Assembly (NCBI GenBank): GCA_040391535.1
Contig: JBEBXQ010000017.1
Coordinates: 1-47,699, forward strand
DNA: 47,699 bases
Origin: JBEBXQ01 sp040391535
Lineage (GTDB): Bacteria > Bacteroidota > Bacteroidia > Cytophagales > Spirosomataceae
Direction of reading: 5' to 3'
Shown: one piece after another, positions 8,041 through 16,136 of the stretch
Position numbering within the stretch: position 1 is the stretch's first letter
Layout: each line of letters opens with the position of its first letter
Translations under genes and position numbers: made by a program
The notes under the pieces: model-generated
The model's database searches: none
Seen by the model: the letters and a program-made list of their open reading frames with translations, nothing else
Told to the model about the DNA's origin: nothing

Positions 8041-9501
8041 TTATTTTTTCAGGCGGTTCAGTGTATAGCAGATCAGTTTATTTTCCAGAGGTCTGCCTGT
8101 GGCCGATCTGAAATGCTCCATGCGGAATTCATATACCCGGTCTTTGGTCAGTTTATTCAGTGATACATTTACTTTTTTACCGTCAGGTGATATCTGCACC
8201 GAAGTAACCCGAATATCCTGAACATCAAACTGGTCAGAGCCGTATTTACTATGGTATTCATAATAGTAATGACGGACTTTATACTGGCTGGGATCGCTGG
8301 CTATATTCCGGTCGACGGGCTGGGTAAATTCGAGCTCAAACCCTGTAGCCGTGAGATGCATCCGGAGAATATCCATAGGCAGGGTTCCTGTGTAGCGGAT
8401 ACGCTGAATACCTTTGTCGCCTGCCCATCCATGATCATTCTGGCCTGTCCACAAATTTCCTTCCGCGTCAAACGCCAGCCGGTTGTTTCCTTTTCTAAGG
8501 CCATGTCCGTCCAGAAATGGCAGACAAGCCCCCTGAAGCTGTCCGTCAACTTCTTCAAGTATAACCCTTACGATGCGGGGTGAATTCATTTCTCCGACCA
8601 GCATTTGCCCGGTAAAGGGACCGAACCGGCCATCAGTCAGATCACATAAAGGTTGGGTAGGAGAGTTGGCGACAATGCCGTGAGGAAACAAAACCGCAGC
8701 TCGGGTACGCATGGAATCCAGCACTTCAACGGGTAACAATGCCGGCGCACCTTTGTCCCATCCGTCGCGCCAGTAAAGGCTTGAAGGGTGTCCGTAAAAC
8801 CTGCCTTCCTCTACATGATACAAGGGACTGGTACCAATCCAGTCGCCCTGATTGTCTGTAACAAACAAATGCCCTTCAGCATCAAAACCTAATCCATTGG
8901 GTGAACGGAAGCCGCTTGCAAACGGTATTAACTTTCCTTGCGGTGTTAATTTCATAATCCACCCACGATAGGGAACTACTGAAAACATCTGTTTCGGAAC
9001 CAGTGCTTTCATATCCAGCCTGCCTCTGACTTCCTGACGAATACCGCCACCTGGCGAACCTCCGTTCAGTCCGATAAAAAGGTTACCTTCTTTATCCTTA
9101 ACAGGCCCGTAATTGTATTCATGAAAATTGCCGGTAATACCAAAATCATCCGTCAGTGTTTCAAACAGATCTGCTTTTCCGTCACCGTCGGTATCAGAGG
9201 CGCGGGTTACTTCAGGCCGTTGAATGAAAATAACGGTAGAATTGTTCACCACCTGAAATCCCAGGGGCTCATGCATACCATGTGCAAAAACATCCCATTG
9301 TTTTGTCTCCGGATGATAGAACATAATTTCACCTGAGCTGAAACCGGCAACCAAACGGCCATCGGGCATAAAATCAAGTGCGCTGACCTGTGCGGACAGC
9401 CCGGCAGGTAAGTCAATGTTATCAACTATATAAGAAGGTTTTTCTGTATCAGACTGGCCGAACGACAGGAAAGGGAATAACAGCAGACAATATTTCAACA
9501 T
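8041..9501 (-). CDS. Secreted sorbosone-dehydrogenase-like beta-propeller protein
   Basis: The protein (486 residues) has a short signal peptide (MLKYCLLLFPFLSFGQ) and a beta-propeller of the soluble glucose/sorbosone dehydrogenase type. Visible landmarks are LDFMPDGRLVAGF near residue 50, a calcium-loop-like DTDGDGKADL, and FRSPNGLGFDAEGHLFVTDNQGDW with a later repeat FDAEGNLWTGQNDHGW. The last 110 residues form an extra beta-rich, probably Ig-like, domain. Related proteins often carry a fused cytochrome c, but none is present here. It directly follows the cupredoxin gene (6-base gap), so that copper protein is a natural electron acceptor if this is a quinoprotein dehydrogenase. PQQ binding cannot be shown from the sequence. 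Confidence 0.72.
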   Translation of the reverse strand: MLKYCLLLFPFLSFGQSDTEKPSYIVDNIDLPAGLSAQVSALDFMPDGRLVAGFSSGEIMFYHPETKQWDVFAHGMHEPLGFQVVNNSTVIFIQRPEVTRASDTDGDGKADLFETLTDDFGITGNFHEYNYGPVKDKEGNLFIGLNGGSPGGGIRQEVRGRLDMKALVPKQMFSVVPYRGWIMKLTPQGKLIPFASGFRSPNGLGFDAEGHLFVTDNQGDWIGTSPLYHVEEGRFYGHPSSLYWRDGWDKGAPALLPVEVLDSMRTRAAVLFPHGIVANSPTQPLCDLTDGRFGPFTGQMLVGEMNSPRIVRVILEEVDGQLQGACLPFLDGHGLRKGNNRLAFDAEGNLWTGQNDHGWAGDKGIQRIRYTGTLPMDILRMHLTATGFELEFTQPVDRNIASDPSQYKVRHYYYEYHSKYGSDQFDVQDIRVTSVQISPDGKKVNVSLNKLTKDRVYEFRMEHFRSATGRPLENKLICYTLNRLKK

Positions 9502-9507
9502 AGTATT

Positions 9508-10626
9508 TCAGTGATGTTTAACCTCGGTTTGTACCGTAAACTCATGGATTTTCCGGGCAGGAATGACGAGTGATGAGCCTTTTATTTTTCCTTGAGCCGA
9601 AGAGATCTTATAGTCGTTATCCAGTGGAATCCTGATCGCTTTCCGGTAATTGGAAATCCGGTAACGGGTTGAAAATCCTTTTTGATTTTCCAGTGGCCTG
9701 GTAAGTTCAGAAACAGCAATATCGTTGTAAGTATAACTGAACTCAGGATAACCACCTTCAACAAGGCGATAACCTTTGAAAGCCATCACCGGTTCACCTG
9801 TATGCTCCAGCTCTAACGGAAACCGGTTTTTGTCCTGATAAAAAATCTCTCCTTCCAGAACAGCACAGGTATCTTTTTTATTTTTCCAAAGATCCAGATT
9901 ACTGAGAAAACCTCCTGACCATGCGTACCTGATCCGGCAGAGTTCAGCATCATAACAATAAGCTACATCGCCCGGTAATTTTACAGCAATGGAGGCAGGA
10001 CCTGAATAAGGCATAAATACACGATAGAGATAAGGAGCTTCCAGCGTGTAAGGATGAAGCGGTGTGGCTTCGTGATGCTGGTGCTTATGGTCAGATGATA
10101 TTCCGTTTCCTCTTCTGTTTGCAGGTATATTGAGATCATTCTCAATAGCGGGCATTTTTATGCCTGCATACAAAGCACCGTACATGGTTAATCCATGGCC
10201 GGGATAAGTGCATACAAAAGGGTAAATACCTGCCTCTGAAGGCACGGTGAAATAATAGGCGGTTTCCTGATGCGGTGCGATGACCTGCGTAGCCCAGATT
10301 ACATCCTTTGATGGGGGGACATAATACAGTTCAGGACCTTTTTCACCCAGTTCCAGTGCCTCCTGTATTATTTTTTCACGGGTGCCGGGCCTTACAATTA
10401 CCATGTTATGATCCATGTCGTCAGCATTATTAAACAGCAGCCTGACACGCGTTCCCGGTTTCAGGGCAAACCTCACGATGTCAAACTGCAATCCTTCCTG
10501 TGCTTTCAGATGCAGCGTGGTATCAGCCTGTTGCTGCGCCATACTGTTACTTACCAGAGAAAACTGGCACATCAGGGAAAGTACAGCGCCCGTAAGGAAA
10601 TTTTTGATAGGTATAGAGAAAGCCAT
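9508..10626 (-). CDS. Secreted cupredoxin-domain protein (azurin/auracyanin-like)
   Basis: After a signal peptide (about 1-30, ending SMA), residues 40-155 form a type-1 copper domain. All four expected ligands are visible: H73 in MDHNMVI, and C139, H144 and M148 in CTYPGHGLTM, the C-x4-H-x3-M spacing of azurin-like proteins. A histidine-rich linker (DHKHQHHEATPLHP) leads into a C-terminal beta-rich domain of about 170 residues that I do not recognise. The protein should carry single electrons in the periplasm or at the outer membrane. It is the first gene of a two-gene operon with the dehydrogenase-like propeller, which suggests donor and acceptor roles. Confidence 0.82.
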   Translation of the reverse strand: MAFSIPIKNFLTGAVLSLMCQFSLVSNSMAQQQADTTLHLKAQEGLQFDIVRFALKPGTRVRLLFNNADDMDHNMVIVRPGTREKIIQEALELGEKGPELYYVPPSKDVIWATQVIAPHQETAYYFTVPSEAGIYPFVCTYPGHGLTMYGALYAGIKMPAIENDLNIPANRRGNGISSDHKHQHHEATPLHPYTLEAPYLYRVFMPYSGPASIAVKLPGDVAYCYDAELCRIRYAWSGGFLSNLDLWKNKKDTCAVLEGEIFYQDKNRFPLELEHTGEPVMAFKGYRLVEGGYPEFSYTYNDIAVSELTRPLENQKGFSTRYRISNYRKAIRIPLDNDYKISSAQGKIKGSSLVIPARKIHEFTVQTEVKHH

Positions 10627-10801
10627 GAATGTTACGTATTTCTGTCACTTGTTTTTAACCATTTTTCATGAATCCGGCACTACTCTGCACAATAGTTTCA
10701 TGAACAGCTATGTGCAGATAAAATCTATGATGCCATAACGGTATGATTTGCAGAACATATACTCATCAGAAGAAAGGAAAAGGTTAAAGATACCGGAATA
10801 C

Positions 10802-10841
10802 TTAAAAAAATCAGCAACCGGACTATAGTGATCCGGTTGCT
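10802..10841 (-). terminator. Rho-independent terminator of the Nramp operon
   Basis: A perfect 10-bp stem (AGCAACCGGA at 10813-10822, complement at 10832-10841) with a 9-base loop is followed on the minus strand by GATTTTTTTAAG. It begins 28 bases after the stop codon of the DHDPS-family gene. This is the cleanest intrinsic terminator in the window and separates that operon from the cupredoxin operon. Confidence 0.85.
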
Positions 10842-10869
10842 TTAAGGTTAGTTTAGCTGAATAGTCGGG

Positions 10870-11943
10870 TTAACGGGTTTCAGCGATGGCTTCGCCCGCC
10901 AGGAAACTTTTAATAAAATCATCATCAATCAGATGAGGATAGTTATGGATAACACGTTGAATCTCTTCTAACTGACCTTCCGACAGATTTTCCTCCGGGT
11001 TGAGACACCAGATCCCGTCCAGTAAACCCTGCTGAAACAATACCTGATGAATACCGGCGATACAACCGTGAAACTGATGCGACGGGTCAAAAATGGCGGC
11101 GTTCATATCCGTTACCTCAATATTGCGGGTAAAGAATTTATCTGCCTCCTTGTATCCATCTGCAATATGAGCTTTGATTTCTGCCAGTAATTCAACGGCC
11201 TTCTGTGTCCAGGCGGCCCAATGTCCCAGCAGCCCTCCAACAAAACGTTTCTCAACAATCTGCCCGTTGATATTGAATTGATAAGGAGTTAACAGGTCAT
11301 TGACAATATTATCGTCATTTCCGGTATACAACGCAATCTCATCCCTGCGGGAAGAGTTACAAACGGCACGTACCACGTCTATGGTCTGGTAACGGTTAAA
11401 AGAGGCCACTTTGATAGCCTGCACATTTGGAATTTCAGCGAACTCTTTCCAGAACTCATAACTGAAAGCCCTGCCGCCGATAGTCGTTTGCAGATAAAAC
11501 CCGAAAACAGGGATTCTGGCTGCAATCTTTCTGACGTGATCAAGAACTTCGGCTTCTGTAGAATCACCCAGAGCTGCCATGCTGACCAATCCCAGATCAT
11601 AGCCGTATTTCAAAGCCAGTCCGGTTTCGGCAAGTGCCTGTTCGGTTTTGCCACAAATCCCCGCTATTTTTAAAAAAGGACGGTTCAGGCCGGCGCTATC
11701 CACTTCTTCCGCAGCCAGGCGAAGCACCGGTTCAAGCAGGTTATATTGCGGTTCACGAATCTCGAACTGTGTAGTATGAACTCCCACAGCTACACCACCG
11801 GTTCCTGCGGCAATGTAATAACGTGTCAGACCCCGCTGCTTTTCTTCATCCAGCTGCCGGTCTGCATTTAAAGCAAGCGGATGTGCAGGGATGACACTTC
11901 CTTCATGCAGGAACTTCTTTTTTTCTTCACTTAACTGACTCAT
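10870..11943 (-). CDS. Dihydrodipicolinate synthase (DHDPS/NAL)-family aldolase
   Basis: A 357-residue TIM-barrel protein of the class I pyruvate-aldolase superfamily that includes DapA, N-acetylneuraminate lyase and 2-keto-3-deoxy-sugar-acid aldolases. The Schiff-base lysine is probably that in VQAIKVASFN and the catalytic tyrosine that in VFGFYLQT. It is longer than DapA (about 290 residues), with an added C-terminal helical part, so it is unlikely to be the lysine-pathway enzyme. It ends the operon of an Nramp-fold transporter and an epimerase-like protein under operator 2. A role in cleaving a keto-deoxy acid to pyruvate and an aldehyde fits the enolase-superfamily gene next door. This is inference. 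Confidence 0.8.
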   Translation of the reverse strand: MSQLSEEKKKFLHEGSVIPAHPLALNADRQLDEEKQRGLTRYYIAAGTGGVAVGVHTTQFEIREPQYNLLEPVLRLAAEEVDSAGLNRPFLKIAGICGKTEQALAETGLALKYGYDLGLVSMAALGDSTEAEVLDHVRKIAARIPVFGFYLQTTIGGRAFSYEFWKEFAEIPNVQAIKVASFNRYQTIDVVRAVCNSSRRDEIALYTGNDDNIVNDLLTPYQFNINGQIVEKRFVGGLLGHWAAWTQKAVELLAEIKAHIADGYKEADKFFTRNIEVTDMNAAIFDPSHQFHGCIAGIHQVLFQQGLLDGIWCLNPEENLSEGQLEEIQRVIHNYPHLIDDDFIKSFLAGEAIAETR

Positions 11944-11957
11944 ATCTGATGTGGTAA

Positions 11958-12974
11958 TTAGAATTGTCCTTTTCTTTCCTGGAAGTGTGTAGGCTTGTTA
12001 ATAGTTTCACCTCCTTCTTTCAGCCATTGGGCTGTTATGCCGATCATTTGTTTCAGTGTTACTTTAGGATACCCGAATAACCGGAACGATTCGGCCGCAT
12101 TACTTAATAATGCTGTACTTTGCGCTTCGCCTGAATATGTGGGGGTAACACCAAACTGACGACCGAATTCTTCGGCAAGCCAGCGCACCGAAACCGTTTC
12201 CGGGCCCGTAATGTTGAGTATTTTAGACGGAGATTCACAATGTAATAAAGATCTGATGGCCATCTCGTTGGCGTCACTTTGCCAGATAACATTCACAAAT
12301 CCGGTTGTTAAATCCACCGGGTTACCTGCCAGAACTGTTTTGGCAATTTCCAGCAATACACCATAACGGAAATCAATGGCGTAATTCAGGCGGTAAATCA
12401 GGATGGGGGTGTTATGGACGGAAGAGAAATATTCAAAAATACGTTCCCTGCCCAGGCACGATTGTCCGTACTCGCCCACAGGATTAGGTTTTACTTCTTC
12501 TGTCACACCACCAGAGGTAACGTTTACAAAAGGATAAACGTTACCGGTGGAATAAACGACAATCCGGGAATTTTTATATTTTTCAGCCACACGGCCCGGA
12601 AGGTAAGCATTCATAGCCCATGTGTAGGATTCACGGTCTTTGGTACCGAATTTTGTGCCGGCCAGGTATAATACATTGGGTGCATCCGGTAACGCCTGCA
12701 ATTGTGCATCATCAAGAATATTGGCCGCAATGGTTTCAATACCATCTTCATTCAAAGCCTGAGCCAGTCCCTCTTCGCTGAAACGGGATACCCCTATCAC
12801 ACGGTTGGTTTTACCGGCAAGATTCAGTGCCGTACGTGTCAGACGGGCAATACTGGGGCCGATTTTACCCCCTGCGCCCAGAATAATAATATCACCTTCT
12901 AGTTTGCTGACATCGCTGATAAGGCCCTCAGAAGGTTTGAGGAAGTCCTCTTGCAATTTGGAAATTGTAGTCAT
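11958..12974 (-). CDS. NAD-dependent epimerase/dehydratase-family protein, atypical
   Basis: The 338-residue protein has an extended short-chain dehydrogenase fold with the nucleotide-binding loop ILGAGGKIG at residues 31-39. The strand-5 region VYSTGNVYP (140-148) supplies the usual serine/threonine. The catalytic YxxxK, however, reads Y169-G-Q-S-C173, so the lysine is missing. The enzyme may bind NAD without the normal SDR proton relay, or use another residue. It is cytoplasmic (no signal) and lies 14 bases upstream of the aldolase gene and 40 bases downstream of the transporter gene, in one operon. The probable substrate is an intermediate of the same pathway; the reaction cannot be named. 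Confidence 0.78.
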   Translation of the reverse strand: MTTISKLQEDFLKPSEGLISDVSKLEGDIIILGAGGKIGPSIARLTRTALNLAGKTNRVIGVSRFSEEGLAQALNEDGIETIAANILDDAQLQALPDAPNVLYLAGTKFGTKDRESYTWAMNAYLPGRVAEKYKNSRIVVYSTGNVYPFVNVTSGGVTEEVKPNPVGEYGQSCLGRERIFEYFSSVHNTPILIYRLNYAIDFRYGVLLEIAKTVLAGNPVDLTTGFVNVIWQSDANEMAIRSLLHCESPSKILNITGPETVSVRWLAEEFGRQFGVTPTYSGEAQSTALLSNAAESFRLFGYPKVTLKQMIGITAQWLKEGGETINKPTHFQERKGQF

Positions 12975-13014
12975 TATGATCAGATTTAATCCCCTGAAGG
13001 ATTCTTGGTATATT

Positions 13015-14232
13015 TTATTTAAAAAAAAGCTCTTCTACATTAATGATGGCCAGGGAGGCGATGATAATTAAACCAATAGCCCCTGTGATGCGGGTAAAGG
13101 TGCCATTCTTTTTATCGCCCATGATGGATGCATCATTGGCAATCAGATACAAACAGACACCGATAAACGGTACTACAAAAATGGTCACGCTCTGTGCGAA
13201 TACGATCAGCTCTAAAGGTAATTTACCGAAAGCAATCGCGATCACTGACCCTACTACCATCACTACAGCAATGAGCATACGCGTCGTTTTTGAACTGAAT
13301 TTGCTGCCATATCCCAATCCGTCGCTTAGCAGTGTTCCGCCCACTGATGCATTACCGATTAACGAGGAAAATGCCGCACCAAACAAACCGATCAGAAATA
13401 AAGTGGAAGCCTTGCTGCCAAAAATGGGTTCCAGTGCTTTTGCCATGTCAGTTGCCGAATTCACCTGAATTCCTTTGGGATTTAAAACAGCTGCGGCACA
13501 GATAATGACAATGGCACTCATGACACCCAGCAGGATAATACCGGTATTACTGTCATTTTTTTCATGCTTAAGCGCCGGATTCAACCGGATTCTTTCCTGG
13601 ATCAGATAGGATTGATAGAGAGCCCCGACGATCGAAAAACAGGAAGCCATAAAAGCAATGAGCAGTCCTTCAGAACCGGCGGGAATAACAGGTGTTACAA
13701 AACCGGTAGCTATTTTACCGAAATCGGGCTCAGCCAGGAAAAAAGTGGTTATGAAAGAGAAAAGCATCAGAATGATCAGCAGGATCATTGTTTTTTCCAG
13801 AACACTGTAGAACGTCCGGAAAAATAATAGGACAATTCCCAGAATAGTAAAAACAATTACCCAGGGAACCGGTGAAGTATGGTATAACTCACCCAGCGAA
13901 ATGCCTACACCGATCGAATTCCCGGCCTGAAATGAAGTGGCAACGCAAAAAATACCAATACCTACGGCTACAGCTGCTGCATTTCCCCATTTCTGTCTGA
14001 TGATACTGATCAGTGACTGGTCACTCGCTTCGCCGATACGGGTTGCCATATTGGTAAAAACCGCCATGAAAAAGATGGCTACCACCACTATCCAAAGTGG
14101 GGAATAACCATATAAAGCGCCTAGTTTGGAGGTAATGGTCAGTTTACTGGGTCCAAATACAAGTGCAGCGGTAATGATACCGGGACCCAGAGATTTGAGC
14201 CATTTTAGAATCGTGCTGTCTGAGGTTTTCAA
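13015..14232 (-). CDS. Nramp-fold transporter lacking the metal-binding motifs
   Basis: The 405-residue inner-membrane protein has about 11 hydrophobic segments and clear similarity to Nramp/MntH proteins over TM1 (GPGIITAALVF...GYSPLW). The metal-binding DPGN of TM1 reads GPSK (27-30), and the TM6 region that should contain MPH reads SIVGALYQSYLIQER. Both signature sites for divalent cations are absent, so manganese or iron transport is unlikely. The frame opens with TTG: there is an in-frame stop 15 bases upstream and no ATG before the first transmembrane helix. It heads an operon with an epimerase-like protein and an aldolase, which points to transport of an organic substrate. Confidence 0.8.
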   Translation of the reverse strand: MKTSDSTILKWLKSLGPGIITAALVFGPSKLTITSKLGALYGYSPLWIVVVAIFFMAVFTNMATRIGEASDQSLISIIRQKWGNAAAVAVGIGIFCVATSFQAGNSIGVGISLGELYHTSPVPWVIVFTILGIVLLFFRTFYSVLEKTMILLIILMLFSFITTFFLAEPDFGKIATGFVTPVIPAGSEGLLIAFMASCFSIVGALYQSYLIQERIRLNPALKHEKNDSNTGIILLGVMSAIVIICAAAVLNPKGIQVNSATDMAKALEPIFGSKASTLFLIGLFGAAFSSLIGNASVGGTLLSDGLGYGSKFSSKTTRMLIAVVMVVGSVIAIAFGKLPLELIVFAQSVTIFVVPFIGVCLYLIANDASIMGDKKNGTFTRITGAIGLIIIASLAIINVEELFFK

Positions 14233-14263
14233 AGTTGTGCTCTGTTAAGTTGTATACTTTAGG

Positions 14264-14277
14264 CGGGTACGTACCCG
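14264..14277. promoter_or_regulatory. Palindromic operator 2 (Nramp/aldolase operon)
   Basis: CGGGTACGTACCCG, identical to the core of the other three sites, lies 32-45 bases upstream of the TTG start of the Nramp-fold gene. Flanking bases are not symmetrical here. It abuts a candidate -7 element on its upstream side, so it would cover the transcription start. Confidence 0.8.
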
Positions 14278-14308
14278 TAAATTTACTAAGCAATTGATTA
14301 ATTCCAAA
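14278..14308 (-). promoter_or_regulatory. Predicted promoter of the Nramp/aldolase operon
   Basis: On the minus strand TTTG (14308-14305) is followed after 19 bases by TAAATTTA (14285-14278), one base off the TAnnTTTG consensus. Spacing between boxes and placement next to the operator match the nag operon promoter. It lies in the 106-base gap after the enolase-superfamily gene, where I see no terminator, so read-through from upstream is also possible. Confidence 0.5.
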
Positions 14309-14338
14309 TTTTTCCTTTTTTTTCCTGAAGGACAGCTT

Positions 14339-15619
14339 TCATTGTAATAGCTTCTGATAATGCGGTATCGTATCAAAGATTCCGCCGCTGCATTGATAAT
14401 AGGCATCATTTAAATCAAATACGCCCTGATGTACATGGCTCCAGGATTCCCCGGCTCCGGGAAGGTAATTTTTCATGGAAGTCCAGTTTTGATAGTTCAT
14501 ATCGCCATTGGTTTCCAGGAGGCCCATATTAATACCGGGAAATGGTGTTAATCTTGCTGCCAGATTCTTGTGCCATTCAAGCAGGGCGGGGTTTACCGTC
14601 AGATCAGAACAGGCACAGGGGATGTTTCTGTCAAATGCCAGCTTAGCAATTTTAAGTGAAATGCTGAGCGATTTCGCGATACCTTTCAGAATAATTGCTT
14701 CATATCCAAGATCCAGACTTTTCAACGTAGCCTCTTCATCATGAGCTCTTTCATCGGCCGCTATTCTGACTCCCAGGCCTGCGACATTTTCCTCGTTTTC
14801 TTCTATCAATGGTTCTTCAATAAACAGAATATCCTGTAACATTCCGATTTTCTCCGCATGGCTGATAAGCCGCTGAAGGGTTTCCTTTTTCTCATACCGC
14901 CCGTTTGAGTCAAGAGTATAAGTAATTTTTCCCTGGTTAAGGGGGTTGCCTGATTTATTCCGGAGCGCAGTATAAATCTCGGTAAGGCGGTTCATGTCCT
15001 TTTCCAGCATTTCAGTCTGGTTCCCGGACTGGCCCGTTTTGATTTTGATAACAAAATATCCTTCATCCACAGCCTGCACAATTTCAGCAACCGGCATTCC
15101 GTACGGTACCTGAAACATAATAGCGATCCTGGAATTTTGTGTTGACAGCACCGGCCGGTATGCTTCAGGAAGCATGGAATCAAAAGAGGTTTTTCCGTTT
15201 TCCCGTGCATATAACTGCCATGCGGCATTATCTACACTGATTAATGCGTTGAGTATAAAATTAATACTTACATCATTTTTGCCGGTAATTTCCTGTGCAT
15301 AGGGAATCAGTTGGGGAATCAGCTGATCCAGCAAATCAATAGGGGTATCGAATGAAATATCTTTGATAATCCTGAGTGCCCGCTGAGTTACGGCATACAT
15401 CAGTGCATTACCGCCTGCTTCTGAATAGCTGGCAAAGAGGCCGGCATCACCATACAGCACACTTTGGGTTGCAAGCCCCATTCCTTCATGGCGATCGGTT
15501 TGCAGCAGGGAGAGTGCCTGCCATAACTCTGATAAATAGCCTCCCTTAAATCCGAAAGGGCGGATCAGTGGTTCTCTTTCGAAATTTGATTTTGTATTAA
15601 TTACTTTGATCACAGACAT
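14339..15619 (-). CDS. Enolase-superfamily enzyme (muconate-cycloisomerase-like)
   Basis: This 426-residue protein belongs to the mandelate racemase/muconate lactonizing superfamily, which abstracts a proton alpha to a carboxylate. Predicted magnesium ligands are D237 (TLDSNGRY), E268/E269 (FIEEPL) and D289 (AADERAH). Catalytic lysines are K192/K194 in the KIKTG motif and K312 in AIILKG, an arrangement typical of the MLE subgroup (cycloisomerases, dipeptide epimerases, OSB synthase) rather than of sugar-acid dehydratases of the mandelate racemase subgroup. No signal peptide is visible. It is the last gene of the long sigma/FecR-linked run and sits directly before the aldolase operon, so it may make or epimerise the acid that the aldolase uses. 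Confidence 0.8.
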   Translation of the reverse strand: MSVIKVINTKSNFEREPLIRPFGFKGGYLSELWQALSLLQTDRHEGMGLATQSVLYGDAGLFASYSEAGGNALMYAVTQRALRIIKDISFDTPIDLLDQLIPQLIPYAQEITGKNDVSINFILNALISVDNAAWQLYARENGKTSFDSMLPEAYRPVLSTQNSRIAIMFQVPYGMPVAEIVQAVDEGYFVIKIKTGQSGNQTEMLEKDMNRLTEIYTALRNKSGNPLNQGKITYTLDSNGRYEKKETLQRLISHAEKIGMLQDILFIEEPLIEENEENVAGLGVRIAADERAHDEEATLKSLDLGYEAIILKGIAKSLSISLKIAKLAFDRNIPCACSDLTVNPALLEWHKNLAARLTPFPGINMGLLETNGDMNYQNWTSMKNYLPGAGESWSHVHQGVFDLNDAYYQCSGGIFDTIPHYQKLLQ

Positions 15620-15662
15620 TTTACAATTTAACAGGAAAAATTACATCGCGCAAATACCAGCA

Positions 15663-16055
15663 TTACGCATCGGTTTGCGGGGCCCAGTAGGTACAATGGG
15701 CTTCTGCATAAACCGGGCCTTTGAAAAGCATACATCCTCCGCAGGTATGGCCTTCCTTTGGTGGAATAAAGAGCTGGCAGTTATCACATTGTTTATCTGT
15801 AAAAGGCGTTACCTCTTCATAGCCTAATGATTTCCTTTTTTCAATTTCAGCCTGCGGGACCTGTGAGAAATCCTTACAGTCATCGGTTGATGCTGCTGAG
15901 GGTGACTCCGGTGCGGCAGCAGGTGTTTCGGTTTTCTCTTCCTGATCGGTATTCCCGGTGCAGGATGCGGCAATGCCGGTCAGGCCTGTTATGGCCAATC
16001 CTGTTGAAAAAGCATTTTTCAGGAAAACCCGTCGGGGTTGTTTATTGTGCTTCAT
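15663..16055 (-). CDS. High-potential iron-sulfur protein (HiPIP), Tat-exported
   Basis: A small protein of 130 residues. The frame extends upstream, but the ATG at 16055 begins a clear twin-arginine signal (QPRRVFLKNAF plus a hydrophobic stretch ending near a cysteine), so I use it. The C-terminal 45 residues carry C-x2-C, then GGC 14 residues on, then a final cysteine 12 further (CDNC...GGC...AHCTYW). This is the HiPIP [4Fe-4S] ligand pattern; one additional cysteine (HTC) lies between. HiPIPs are soluble periplasmic electron carriers. It sits immediately after the lipoprotein dehydrogenase-like gene, which suggests it accepts electrons from that protein. Confidence 0.85.
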   Translation of the reverse strand: MKHNKQPRRVFLKNAFSTGLAITGLTGIAASCTGNTDQEEKTETPAAAPESPSAASTDDCKDFSQVPQAEIEKRKSLGYEEVTPFTDKQCDNCQLFIPPKEGHTCGGCMLFKGPVYAEAHCTYWAPQTDA

Positions 16056-16136
16056 GATATGGTTAACAATTTGGTTTTTCAGCCAGTACAAGATCCCGGA
16101 TGTCATACTGGCTGAAGCTTATCTTTATTTAATTTC

